64,000 bases of DNA from Methyloglobulus morosus KoM1 (GTDB lineage Bacteria; Pseudomonadota; Gammaproteobacteria; Methylococcales; Methylomonadaceae). Positions 1 to 8,543 of this stretch are shown here, piece by piece. The DNA lies in the NCBI RefSeq assembly GCF_000496735.2, contig NZ_AYLO01000051.1:31992-95991 (forward strand), read 5' to 3'. Every line of letters starts with the position of its first letter. The first letter of the stretch is position 1. The position numbers and the translations under genes are program-made. The notes beneath the pieces were generated by a model. That model worked only from the letters and a program-made list of their open reading frames with translations, did not search any database and was not told where the DNA came from.

Positions 1-192
1 CCGCCTTTGGATGGCAGCCGTATCCTGACTGGCCTATTGCCGCACCGATTGGCTTGGCAATATAACCAATTGGAACGGTATGGCTTCATAATTTTGCTAC
101 TATTGCTGTATACCAAAATCTTGAATACCATCCTCGCTTATCCTATGTATATTGCCCAAAACCTGTTTTTATCGTTAGCTGGGTTGAATTAA
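1..192 (+). CDS. Site-2 protease-like M50 membrane metallopeptidase, C-terminal fragment
   Basis: The reading frame is open from base 1, so the gene starts upstream of the window. The first residues, PPLDGSRIL, match the conserved third motif of M50 (site-2 protease, YwhC-like) peptidases, where the Asp of LDG is a zinc ligand. They are followed by a hydrophobic helix (GFIILLLLLY) and a second hydrophobic tail, as in the last membrane segments of this family. The usual role is intramembrane proteolysis. It lies 49 bp upstream of scpA on the same strand, an arrangement also seen in other gammaproteobacteria. The fragment is short, so the family call rests mainly on the LDGSR motif. Confidence 0.75.
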   Translation, partial: PPLDGSRILTGLLPHRLAWQYNQLERYGFIILLLLLYTKILNTILAYPMYIAQNLFLSLAGLN

Positions 193-240
193 ATCCTTAT
201 TGTGCCCTTAACCATTGACTTATTTTATTGAAATAATGCA

Positions 241-1071
241 ATGAATATGCCCGAAAGCATTCTCGAACGACCGCCAGTGCCGCCAGCGTATGCGATAGTC
301 AATGGTGCGCCGTTCAACCAGTTACCGGAAGATTTGTATATACCGCCGGATGCGTTGGAAGTGTTCCTGGAATTGTTTGAAGGGCCGCTGGATTTGTTGC
401 TGTACTTGATACGGCGGCAAAATCTCGACATTATTAACATACCCATTGCCCAGATTACCCACCAGTACATTAGCTATATCCAGGTGATGGATAGCCTGAA
501 AATGGAACTGGCGGCGGAATACTTGGTGATGGCGGCATGGCTGGCGGAAATCAAGTCCCGGATGCTGCTGCCCCGGCAGCAGGAAGCCGAAGACGAGGAA
601 GACGATCCCAGGGCAACCCTGATTCGTCGGTTACAGGAATACGAGTGTATCAAGAGCGTAGCCGAGGAAATCGACCTGATGCCACGACTGGAGCGCGACA
701 TTTTTGCCGCCGTGGTTGACGTATCCAAACTGGACATCGAACCAACACTACCGGACATCCAACTGAAAGAAATGCTGCTGGCATTCCAGGATGTCTTGAA
801 ACGGGTTGAACAACTCAGCCACCACCATATCACCAAAGAGCCATTATCCGTCCGTGAACGAATGTCAACCATTTTGGAAAACCTTAAAGGAGCGGATAGT
901 CTCCTTTTTTCGCAACTTTTCCTCAGAAAAGAAGGACGACAAGGGGTCGTCGTTTCGTTTCTGGCAATCCTCGAACTCAGCAAAGAACGACTCATCGACA
1001 TTTTCCAGTCCGAGCCTTACGCAGAGTTGCGAGTCAGGACCGCCGGTGCAGCAAGCTTTGGTGGAAACTAG
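241..1071 (+). CDS. scpA: Segregation and condensation protein A
   Basis: Kleisin subunit of the SMC-ScpAB condensin-like complex that compacts and segregates the chromosome. The kleisin signature FEGPLDLLLYLIRRQNLDI lies at about residues 46-64, followed by the helical region LAAEYLVMAAWLAEIKSRMLLP that binds the SMC neck. The C-terminus carries a winged-helix-like segment (FLAILELSKERLIDI) that contacts the SMC head. At 276 residues it has normal length; the roughly 40 residues before the core are variable. It is followed after 28 bp by scpB, its obligate partner. ATG start at 241; no strong ribosome binding site is seen upstream. Confidence 0.95.
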   Translation: MNMPESILERPPVPPAYAIVNGAPFNQLPEDLYIPPDALEVFLELFEGPLDLLLYLIRRQNLDIINIPIAQITHQYISYIQVMDSLKMELAAEYLVMAAWLAEIKSRMLLPRQQEAEDEEDDPRATLIRRLQEYECIKSVAEEIDLMPRLERDIFAAVVDVSKLDIEPTLPDIQLKEMLLAFQDVLKRVEQLSHHHITKEPLSVRERMSTILENLKGADSLLFSQLFLRKEGRQGVVVSFLAILELSKERLIDIFQSEPYAELRVRTAGAASFGGN

Positions 1072-1099
1072 CCCAGTCATTGAAATCCTGGACGTTAAC

Positions 1100-1759
1100 A
1101 TGGAAATAAAACGCATCGTTGAAGCTATCCTGTTTGCCGCCAACCGTCCGATGACGGTCAAGCAAATTCAACAAGTCTTCCCGGAAATTGAACAACCGGA
1201 AACCATTGAAATACTCGGTGCTATCGAATCCATCACTGAGGATTATCGGGATCGTCCCATCGAACTCAAGAAAGTCGCCAGTGGTTATCGTTTTCAGGTC
1301 AGGCAGGAATTGGCGCGCTGGGTAACGCGTTTATTTGAGGAAAAACCGCCGCGCTACTCCCGCGCCTTGCTGGAAACTTTGGCGATTATCGCCTACCGTC
1401 AACCCGTGACGCGCGGCGATATTGAAGACATACGCGGCGTTAGCGTCAGCACCAGCATCATCCAAACCCTGCTGGAACGCGACTGGATCAAAGTGGTTGC
1501 CCACAAGGAAGCACCCGGTCGGCCTGGCTTATACGGCACGACAAAACAGTTTTTGGATTACTTTAATATCACCACCCTAAACGATCTACCGACCTTACAA
1601 GAGATACAAGACCTTGATTTGCCGTTAGATACCCCGCAGCACATCCCACAGGAAGAGAGTGAAGAACAAACCACCGACGAACAAGACGACAAGCCACAGG
1701 CGACTACCGACGACCAAGAAGATATTGGCGAGGAACTTGGCGAATCCGCAACCGTCTGA
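1100..1759 (+). CDS. scpB: Segregation and condensation protein B
   Basis: Winged-helix dimer that binds ScpA and stabilises the SMC-kleisin complex. Family hallmarks are MEIKRIVEAILFAANRPM at the N-terminus and ALLETLAIIAYRQPVTRGDI followed by VSTSIIQTLLERDWI and APGRPGLYGTT. The C-terminal tail of about 60 residues is rich in Glu, Asp and Gln (EESEEQTTDEQDDK), typical for gammaproteobacterial ScpB. The same frame is open back to 806 inside scpA, but homology begins at the ATG at 1100. An in-frame GTG at 1061 is an alternative start that would overlap scpA. The gene is followed by rluB after 25 bp, so scpA-scpB-rluB is probably one operon. Confidence 0.93.
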   Translation: MEIKRIVEAILFAANRPMTVKQIQQVFPEIEQPETIEILGAIESITEDYRDRPIELKKVASGYRFQVRQELARWVTRLFEEKPPRYSRALLETLAIIAYRQPVTRGDIEDIRGVSVSTSIIQTLLERDWIKVVAHKEAPGRPGLYGTTKQFLDYFNITTLNDLPTLQEIQDLDLPLDTPQHIPQEESEEQTTDEQDDKPQATTDDQEDIGEELGESATV

Positions 1760-1784
1760 GCCGACGAGCACAAGGAACAGCGAC

Positions 1785-2591
1785 ATGACGGATAGCGACG
1801 GCCTGGGCGAACGTATCCAAAAAGTGCTGGCACGGGGCGGCCTTGGTTCCAGGCGGGAAATTGAACGCTGGATAGAGGAAGGCCGCTTGAAGCTCAACGG
1901 TGCGACCGTTACTTTAGGCACACGCATCAAAGCTGGCGACTACTTGACTGTCAATGACCGCGTCGTGCATTGGGAAAAATTCTCCGTGCAACCCACGCGT
2001 GTGTTGCTTTACCATAAACCCACGGGTGAAGTGGTTTCCCGCCGTGATCCGGAGGGCCGTCCGGTCGTGTTCACGCAATTGCCGAGTTTGGTCGCCTCGC
2101 GATGGATAGCCGTCGGCAGGCTTGACATCAACACATCGGGCTTGTTGCTGGTCACCAATAACGGCGAACTGGCCAATAAACTGATGCACCCCTCCACCCA
2201 AGTCGAACGCGAATATGCCGTACGGGTGTTAGGCGAGATTCCCGATGCCGTCATCGAACGGTTGAAGCAAGGCGTGGAGTTGGAAGACGGCATCGCCAAG
2301 TTTGACGACATCCGGTTTTATGCCGGTGAAGGCGCCAATAAGTGGTATTACGTGACCGTCAAGGAAGGGCGTAACCGCTTGGTCAGGCGCTTGTGGGAAT
2401 CACAAAATGTCGTGGTTAGCCGTTTGATGCGGGTGCGCTACGGGCCCGTGGTGTTGCCGGAGCGGTTAAAATCCCATTCCTTCTACGAATTGGATGCGAA
2501 AGAGCTAGCCCTTCTTTTTGAATTTGCGGGGATGAAAGGGGACGGGACTTATCCGCCCTTTAAACCTGACACCAACAAAACCAACGAGTAG
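1785..2591 (+). CDS. rluB: 23S rRNA pseudouridine synthase RluB
   Basis: RsuA/RluB-family pseudouridine synthase, expected to modify U2605 of 23S rRNA. An N-terminal S4 RNA-binding domain (ERIQKVLARGGLGSRREIERWI) covers about residues 8-60. The catalytic domain follows with VGRLDINTSGLLLVTNNGEL, containing the catalytic Asp in GRLD, and then KEGRNRLVRRLWE. The upstream in-frame extension overlaps scpB and has no homology. The ATG at 1785 has AGGAAC about 8 bases before it and gives 268 residues. A neighbouring family member such as RluE or RsuA is less likely because scpAB-rluB is a standard gene order. Confidence 0.92.
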   Translation: MTDSDGLGERIQKVLARGGLGSRREIERWIEEGRLKLNGATVTLGTRIKAGDYLTVNDRVVHWEKFSVQPTRVLLYHKPTGEVVSRRDPEGRPVVFTQLPSLVASRWIAVGRLDINTSGLLLVTNNGELANKLMHPSTQVEREYAVRVLGEIPDAVIERLKQGVELEDGIAKFDDIRFYAGEGANKWYYVTVKEGRNRLVRRLWESQNVVVSRLMRVRYGPVVLPERLKSHSFYELDAKELALLFEFAGMKGDGTYPPFKPDTNKTNE

Positions 2592-2626
2592 CGAATGGGC
2601 GAATATTTTCTGTCACTCAGCAGAAA

Positions 2627-2857
2627 TTATTCGGCTTTCTCCCCGTCTTCCAAAAGATAAAGGTCTTCTATCAATGTCCTTTCCCCCGGCGTTAACCAGA
2701 TTCGCTGGGCATTTTCTCCCTTGTCTACAGGTTTTGCTTGCAAAATCCGACGGTCGCTGGTTTTTCGTCGCTCACTCTTGATGTTTTTTCCTTCCGGCAT
2801 CTGATTTTTGGGTGATCGACGTCGTTTTTTACGTAAATCAGTTACATTCAAGTTCAT
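2627..2857 (-). CDS. Small basic hypothetical protein
   Basis: A 76-residue protein very rich in Lys and Arg in its first 45 residues (LRKKRRRSPKNQ, SERRKTSDRRI), then an acidic C-terminus (LIEDLYLLEDGEKAE). No known domain is recognised and no membrane segment or signal peptide is present. The start has AGGTTGAG 6-10 bases upstream, a plausible ribosome binding site. It is convergent with rluB and on the same strand as the metallo-beta-lactamase-fold gene upstream of it. The charge split suggests a nucleic-acid-associated or ribosome-associated small protein, but that is only inference. Confidence 0.5.
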   Translation of the reverse strand: MNLNVTDLRKKRRRSPKNQMPEGKNIKSERRKTSDRRILQAKPVDKGENAQRIWLTPGERTLIEDLYLLEDGEKAE

Positions 2858-2964
2858 AACATCTCAACCTATTCCGCCCTATGTCTAAGTCTAGCTGAAA
2901 AAAAGTTTATTGCCGAAAGCCAAGCGTACGACACAAAAAAATCATAAAAGTGCCGCCTATAAGA

Positions 2965-3567
2965 TTACGATAATGAACCTGCCAAAGCCTTAAGCGCATC
3001 GGCGCCTTGATTAAACAATGGCCAGCCATCCCCCACCAGCACCGTCTTTATACCGGGCAAAGCAGCGAGCCGTTTTACGGATTGTTTCGCCAGTGCGATA
3101 TCGGTAAGTTTGGCTTCGGGCAACATGCATAGCTCACCCCCCACATGGGAACGGATTAAATCGCCCGTAATCAAAGTGCTTTGCTCCAAAACCAGCGCAA
3201 GTTCACCCGGTGTTTTTGAACCGTTTAATTCATGCACAAGCAACCCCGGCACAATTTCCTCTTTGTCATGCAGCCAATGGCCGCAAACAATTGGAAAACT
3301 ATCCTTTTCTCGGGCGGGGCCGTACAAGGCGGCACCCGTCACTTTGGCGATATGGAAAGCATCCCGACAATGATCGCTATTAGTGACGACAATATATTTC
3401 GCTCCGCCCAATTGCCGCAAATGGTTTTGGTCGTGCGCCGACAAAGGCAAAGGGTCGATCAGCACGTTGCCTTCCGTACGCACCCAAAGCACACTGTGAA
3501 AATCCAGGTTGCGCTCGACGTTAAATTCCGACCAGCCAAACAAATCTTTTCTATGCAACTGTTTCAT
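2965..3567 (-). CDS. Metallo-beta-lactamase-fold protein with a degenerate metal motif
   Basis: About 200 residues with the layout of a small metallo-beta-lactamase-fold hydrolase: VLIDPLPLSAHDQ, then YIVVTNSDHCRDA where the HxHxDH motif should be, VHELNGSKTPGELALVL, and TLITGDLIRSHVGGEL carrying the later Asp. The first two metal His are replaced (TNSDH), while the DH pair and the TGD Asp remain. Metal binding may be partial or lost, so activity is uncertain. The frame opens earlier with a GTG at 3585, but the ATG at 3567 is preceded by GGAG and gives the better start. Nothing in the neighbourhood identifies a substrate. Confidence 0.72.
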   Translation of the reverse strand: MKQLHRKDLFGWSEFNVERNLDFHSVLWVRTEGNVLIDPLPLSAHDQNHLRQLGGAKYIVVTNSDHCRDAFHIAKVTGAALYGPAREKDSFPIVCGHWLHDKEEIVPGLLVHELNGSKTPGELALVLEQSTLITGDLIRSHVGGELCMLPEAKLTDIALAKQSVKRLAALPGIKTVLVGDGWPLFNQGADALKALAGSLS

Positions 3568-3683
3568 AAAATCTTCTACTCCCACGCTGTAATATAGGAC
3601 GCCTATGATGCTTAACTGTTGTTTGGCATCAATTCCGTTGTTTTGTAAATACGGTTAAACTTTTAAACCACGCGCTAGTTTGG

Positions 3684-4529
3684 CTAATTCACCAAATCCA
3701 CTTTGACCAAAATATGCAGGTTGTTTTGCCTGGATTGGCGGTTATAGGAAAATGTCGTGTTCCCAGCACTTTGTCCGCTTTCGTCAACGCCGCCCAAATC
3801 GACCCATTCGCCCAGGTTGGCCCGGATCGTTGTCTGGGCCTCTTGCGACTGTATTTGGCCTTGCCCGTTGAACCTGTCTGACCATGGCGACACGTCCATC
3901 ACGACTTGTTGACCTACCAGCCTTGGCGTAACCTCAAAACCAGTCGAGGCTTCAACCAATTGGGTTGACTGGGTAACAGCGGGGTAACCATAACCGCCAG
4001 GGTTGACTTGATAATTGGTAATCGGATAAGTATTGCCGACCTTTATGTGGGCGGTTTCGCCTTCTAATGTCCTGATCGTTTGGGTGTTTTGATTGTCGTG
4101 CGTACTGTTGATTTTTGAATTTTGGCCATAAATACGGCCTTGCAATGGATTGCGGTCATTGCCCACATTATATCTAGGGCCTGAAGCGTTAGGTAAGGGC
4201 GTATCGATATCGAAACCGATCCCCGCATTTAACTGCTCGGCAGTGGCATTCCTGCTTTGGATGACGGTGATTAAAAGGTTATTGACCGGATTATCCAGCT
4301 TGCGAATAAGATTAGTGATAGTTTGCAAACGCTCAGGAGTCGTCTTTACGATAATCGAATCACCATTGGCGACGATTTGATCCGTGCTTTCCAGCAAGGG
4401 AATGAGCAAGGGCTGAAATTCGGAGGCAGGACGATTGTAAACGGTGATGATTTCAACTACAGATTCCGCCAGGGATATTGTCGGAATGATAAGCATCAAA
4501 AGCAGCACCGGTAAAGTTGGCTTTTTCAT
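3684..4529 (-). CDS. Exported secretin N-domain (NolW-like) protein
   Basis: A 281-residue protein with a clear Sec signal peptide (KKPTLPVLLLMLIIPTISLA, cleaved near residue 21). Residues 25-95 look like a secretin short N-domain (VVEIITVYNRPASEFQPLLIPLL, then a repeat-like strand pattern ending TNLIRKLDNP). The rest resembles the start of the type II/III secretin core (GETAHIKVGNTYPITNYQV, TGFEVTPRLVGQQVVMDV, ANLGEWVDLGG), but the pore and C-terminal segments expected of a full secretin (500 residues or more) are missing. No type II, III or IV secretion genes lie nearby. It sits 41 bp downstream of glgA on the same strand. Confidence 0.75.
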   Translation of the reverse strand: MKKPTLPVLLLMLIIPTISLAESVVEIITVYNRPASEFQPLLIPLLESTDQIVANGDSIIVKTTPERLQTITNLIRKLDNPVNNLLITVIQSRNATAEQLNAGIGFDIDTPLPNASGPRYNVGNDRNPLQGRIYGQNSKINSTHDNQNTQTIRTLEGETAHIKVGNTYPITNYQVNPGGYGYPAVTQSTQLVEASTGFEVTPRLVGQQVVMDVSPWSDRFNGQGQIQSQEAQTTIRANLGEWVDLGGVDESGQSAGNTTFSYNRQSRQNNLHILVKVDLVN

Positions 4530-4570
4530 AACACACCCAATCGTTTCATCAAACCTGCTATCAGATTAGC

Positions 4571-6004
4571 CTATAAATTCCGATAAAGCATTAAATACTG
4601 CTCCGCGCTGTGCCGCCAGGAAAAATCTTTTTTCATGGCATTGGTTTGGATTGTGGCCCAGGCCTTTTTGTCGCTATACAGGATCATGGCACGTTTGATG
4701 GCTTCCAACAGCGAGCTGGCGCTGGCTTCATTGAAGACAAAACCCGTTGCCGTTCGGTCGGCAATAGTTTCGGGCAAGGTATCGACCACGGTATCGGCCA
4801 ACCCGCCGGTTTTCCTGACAATCGGCAATGTACCGTAACGTTGGCTGTACATTTGGTTCAGTCCGCATGGTTCAAACCGCGACGGCATAAGGAAAACATC
4901 AGAACCTGCTTCAATTAAATGCGCCAATGGTTCGTCGTAACCTAAAGTGATGGCCATCTTGTCAGGGTAGACATGGGCAAGATTCTGCAAGCGCTGCTCA
5001 TAAACTTTGTCGCCTGAACCAAGCAATACCAATTGCATAGGCATGGATAGCATATCAGGCAGGCAGTCGATAATCAGGTCGATACCTTTTTGCTCGACCA
5101 GCCGCCCGATCAAGCCAAACAGGGGGACATGATCATTGACTGGTAAGGCAAACTTACGTTGTATCTCGGACTTGTTATATTGCTTATCGGCTAACGATGC
5201 AATACGGTAATGCTGGGGAATCAACGGGTCGGTTTCAGGGCTCCATACCTCAAGGTCAATGCCATTGAGTATGCCTCTCAGGACATCCTTCCTGTGCAGT
5301 AGCAGCCCCTCCAAACCACAGCCGTATGCTGACGTTTGGATTTCCAATGCATAGGTTGGGCTGACGGTGGTGATATGATCGGCATAAACCAAGCCGCCTT
5401 TGATGAAGGACAGCATGTGGTAAAACTCCAAGCCTTCTGGATGCCACAATTGGCCCGGCAGGCTTAATCCTTGGATACTTTCTGCCGGGAACAAGCCTTG
5501 GTATGCCAAATTGTGGATGGTGAACACGGAAGCGGGAGAGTCGACCTCCAACGACAACAAAGCCGGCACCAAACCACTTTGCCAGTCGTTACAATGGACA
5601 ATATCGGGTTGCCAATCCAGGTTAGCCCTGTTCATGGCCACCTCAACCGCAATCCGACAAAACAGGGCGAAGCGGTCGGCATTGTCCGGCCAGGAATTTC
5701 CCAGCCCATCTAAGTAAGGGTTGCCTGGACGATGATAGAATTCAGGATAATCGACCAGCCAGACGGTTATCTCGCTGTCCGGCAACTGCGTTTCAAGCAG
5801 GTTGACGTCACGGTTATCCACGCGCAACGAACATAAAAAACGCACCTCCTTATCCGACTTAATGCCCTGATAGTTAGGCAATATCAAGCGCACGTCCTGG
5901 GACAGTTCAGCAAGGGCTTTGGGCAAGCTACCAGACACATCGGCAAGTCCTCCTGTTTTTATCAGGGGATGGGCTTCACTGGAAACAAACAATATTTTTT
6001 TCAT
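4571..6004 (-). CDS. glgA: Glycogen synthase (ADP-glucose)
   Basis: GT5 glycosyltransferase that extends alpha-1,4-glucan from ADP-glucose. The N-terminal motif KTGGLADV (from residue 17) binds ADP-glucose. The C-terminal half contains the second nucleotide-binding region IGRLVEQKGIDLI and the catalytic SRFEPCGLNQMYSQRYGTLPIVRKTGGL block. At 477 residues it has the normal bacterial length. The ATG at 6004 follows the glgB stop by 72 bp, so glgB-glgA are probably cotranscribed. No glgC (ADP-glucose pyrophosphorylase) is in the window. Confidence 0.96.
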   Translation of the reverse strand: MKKILFVSSEAHPLIKTGGLADVSGSLPKALAELSQDVRLILPNYQGIKSDKEVRFLCSLRVDNRDVNLLETQLPDSEITVWLVDYPEFYHRPGNPYLDGLGNSWPDNADRFALFCRIAVEVAMNRANLDWQPDIVHCNDWQSGLVPALLSLEVDSPASVFTIHNLAYQGLFPAESIQGLSLPGQLWHPEGLEFYHMLSFIKGGLVYADHITTVSPTYALEIQTSAYGCGLEGLLLHRKDVLRGILNGIDLEVWSPETDPLIPQHYRIASLADKQYNKSEIQRKFALPVNDHVPLFGLIGRLVEQKGIDLIIDCLPDMLSMPMQLVLLGSGDKVYEQRLQNLAHVYPDKMAITLGYDEPLAHLIEAGSDVFLMPSRFEPCGLNQMYSQRYGTLPIVRKTGGLADTVVDTLPETIADRTATGFVFNEASASSLLEAIKRAMILYSDKKAWATIQTNAMKKDFSWRHSAEQYLMLYRNL

Positions 6005-6076
6005 AGATGATTCTTGACGATCATTTAATTAACATGCATGGCGGATAATCCCGCCATCATCGTAATAATGGGGTTG

Positions 6077-8251
6077 TTAAAGTTTCAGGATGATCGCACC
6101 CAAAGGCGGCAAAGAAACACAAATCGAATGGGCCTGGTTCATCCAGGGGACAGGCTCAGACAACACTTCGCCATTGCCGACATTGCTGCCGTCGTAATAC
6201 TTGGAATCCGAATTGAATATCTCCGTGTAAACACCCGCTTTAGGCACCCCGATACGATAAAATTCGCGGGGGACGGGCGTAAAATTGAGGATAACACAGA
6301 TATCCTCATGCTCGCTTTTACGGCGGTAACTGATGATGGATTGCTGCACGTCATGGCAATCGATCCATTCAAAACCGCGATGGTCAAAATCAAAGCGATG
6401 CAATGCCGGATGCGCTTTATAAAGGTAGTTTAAGTCTTTCACCAGTGCTTGTATGCCTTGGTGATGCGGATAATCGAGTACATACCAATCCAATGCCTTA
6501 TTAAAGCTCCATTCCGTCCCTTGACCGAACTCGCAGCCCATAAACAATAATTTCTTGCCGGGATAGGTAAACATGAATGTGTACAAGAGCCGTAAATTGG
6601 CGAAACGTTGCCAGTCATCACCGGGCATCTTATTCAGTAAAGAACCTTTGCCGTGAACCACCTCATCATGGGAAAACGGTAGGGTAAAATTTTCGGTAAA
6701 CGCATACAGCATACCGAACGTGAGCTGGTCGTGATGGTACTTTCGATGCACGGATTCCTGGCTCATATAGGACAGCACGTCATGCATCCAACCCATATTC
6801 CATTTCATGGAAAAGCCCAAACCTCCTGTCCAGGTTGGACGGGTAACTTGCGGCCAGGACGTGGATTCTTCCGCCATGATGACCGTACCGGGATGCTGGT
6901 CGTGGGTAACCGAATTCAATTCCCTTAAAAAATCAATTGCTTCCAGATTTTCATTGCCGCCATAACAGTTAGGCAGCCAGTCCCCATCGTTACGGGAATA
7001 ATCCAGGTACAACATGGACGCAACCGCATCCACCCGCAAGCCGTCAAGATGGAATTCTTCCAGCCAGAAAATGGCGCTGGCCAGCAAGAAGTTTTTGACC
7101 TCATTGCGGCCATAGTTATAAATCAACGTACCCCAGTCACGGTGTTCGCCCTTGCGGGGGTCTTCGTGTTCGTATAAAGCGCTACCATCAAACCGGGCAA
7201 GGGCAAAGGCATCCTTGGGAAAATGCGCAGGGACCCAGTCCAGGATCACGCCTATGCCATTTAGGTGGAAGGTATCGACAAAATACCGGAAATCGTCGGG
7301 CGAACCAAAGCGACTGGTCGGGGCAAAATAGCCCGTAGTCTGGTAACCCCAGGAAGCGTCCAGTGGATGCTCGGTGATGGGCAGTAATTCGATATGCGTA
7401 AAGCCCAGTCGTTTGACGTATTCAACGAGTTGGCTTGCGACTTCGCGGTAATTGTAGAACTGCCCTTGATTATCTAGTCGCCAAGAACCGAGATGGACTT
7501 CATAGATCGACATTGGTTCATGTAGCCAATGGTTGCCAGTCCGTTTGGCAAGCCATTGTCCGTCCTCCCAAGCATAAACGCCCTCTTTGACCACAATAGA
7601 TGACGTATTCGGGCGAAGTTCAAACTGTTGTCCGAAGGGATCGGTTTTCACCAATATTTCATTGCTGAAACGATTCAATATTTCGAATTTATACAGGCAA
7701 CCTTCGGTTAAGCCCGGAACGAACAATTCCCAGAGCCCGCCGCCGCCCAAGCTACGCATGGGGTGACATCGACCGTCCCAGTGGTTGAAGTCGCCAACCA
7801 CACTGACACGTCCGGCGTTAGGCGCCCAGACAGTGAACAGGACACCATCAATTCCGTCGGCTGTGTGTAGATGGCCTCCCAGCTTTTGGTAAATATGCCA
7901 ATGCCTACCTTCTCCAAACAGGTGCTGGTCAAATTCCGGCAATTGCACTTGAAAATCGTAGGGATCGTAATCGATATGGCTAATGCCATTTTTATCGAGC
8001 CATGCAAGTTGATAATGTTGTGGCAGCAATTCTTTGTCGACGGCGTATTCAAAAAAATCGGTGCCTTCTATGCGTTGCACAAGGGCATTATCGTGATAGA
8101 GCTTAACGTTTTCAGCATAAGGCAGGAAAACCTTGATATACGTTTGGTTGTTTTTTTGATGCCGGCCTAACACTGAAAAAGGATCGTGGTGTCTGGCTTC
8201 GGCAATTTTGATGGATTCCGCGTCCAGCTGGTAGTCGTTTGTGTTTTTCAC
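6077..8251 (-). CDS. glgB: 1,4-alpha-glucan branching enzyme
   Basis: GH13 branching enzyme that introduces alpha-1,6 branches in glycogen. The order is an N-terminal CBM48-like module ([10 protein letters not shown] and [20 protein letters not shown]), then the (beta/alpha)8 barrel. Catalytic residues by position are Asp408 in [12 protein letters not shown], Glu461 in IMAEES and Asp529 in [10 protein letters not shown]. The C-terminal beta domain ends with PLGAIILKL. At 724 residues it is full length. The gene is divergent from glgX across 292 bp that hold no convincing gene and presumably both promoters. Confidence 0.96.
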   Translation of the reverse strand: MKNTNDYQLDAESIKIAEARHHDPFSVLGRHQKNNQTYIKVFLPYAENVKLYHDNALVQRIEGTDFFEYAVDKELLPQHYQLAWLDKNGISHIDYDPYDFQVQLPEFDQHLFGEGRHWHIYQKLGGHLHTADGIDGVLFTVWAPNAGRVSVVGDFNHWDGRCHPMRSLGGGGLWELFVPGLTEGCLYKFEILNRFSNEILVKTDPFGQQFELRPNTSSIVVKEGVYAWEDGQWLAKRTGNHWLHEPMSIYEVHLGSWRLDNQGQFYNYREVASQLVEYVKRLGFTHIELLPITEHPLDASWGYQTTGYFAPTSRFGSPDDFRYFVDTFHLNGIGVILDWVPAHFPKDAFALARFDGSALYEHEDPRKGEHRDWGTLIYNYGRNEVKNFLLASAIFWLEEFHLDGLRVDAVASMLYLDYSRNDGDWLPNCYGGNENLEAIDFLRELNSVTHDQHPGTVIMAEESTSWPQVTRPTWTGGLGFSMKWNMGWMHDVLSYMSQESVHRKYHHDQLTFGMLYAFTENFTLPFSHDEVVHGKGSLLNKMPGDDWQRFANLRLLYTFMFTYPGKKLLFMGCEFGQGTEWSFNKALDWYVLDYPHHQGIQALVKDLNYLYKAHPALHRFDFDHRGFEWIDCHDVQQSIISYRRKSEHEDICVILNFTPVPREFYRIGVPKAGVYTEIFNSDSKYYDGSNVGNGEVLSEPVPWMNQAHSICVSLPPLGAIILKL

Positions 8252-8543
8252 CGTCTGATCTCCTTAGTGTAGTAAAATCAATTTCAAGTTATGGTAACAA
8301 AGAAAGGCCTTAGTCATTGAACGAAAAATAGTATCTACGGGTTTCAGGTGCTGAAAAATGCCCGGATATTTCTCGTCCATCCTATGCTCAACCCAACCTG
8401 CAATAAGATGGCGTACCAAATTCGAGATACTGAAATACTTAAAAGCCATGTTTGATGCCGCATGAAAAAACGATAACAGGTTATTGCAGCCTAAATGTAG
8501 GCAATGAATTACAATATGACTTGATTTAAAGCCAGATACCCTT

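Noticed and set aside
8264-8449. 61-codon minus-strand frame in the glgB-glgX intergenic region
   Set aside because: No recognised motif, no ribosome binding site, and it occupies the expected promoter region of the divergent glycogen genes.
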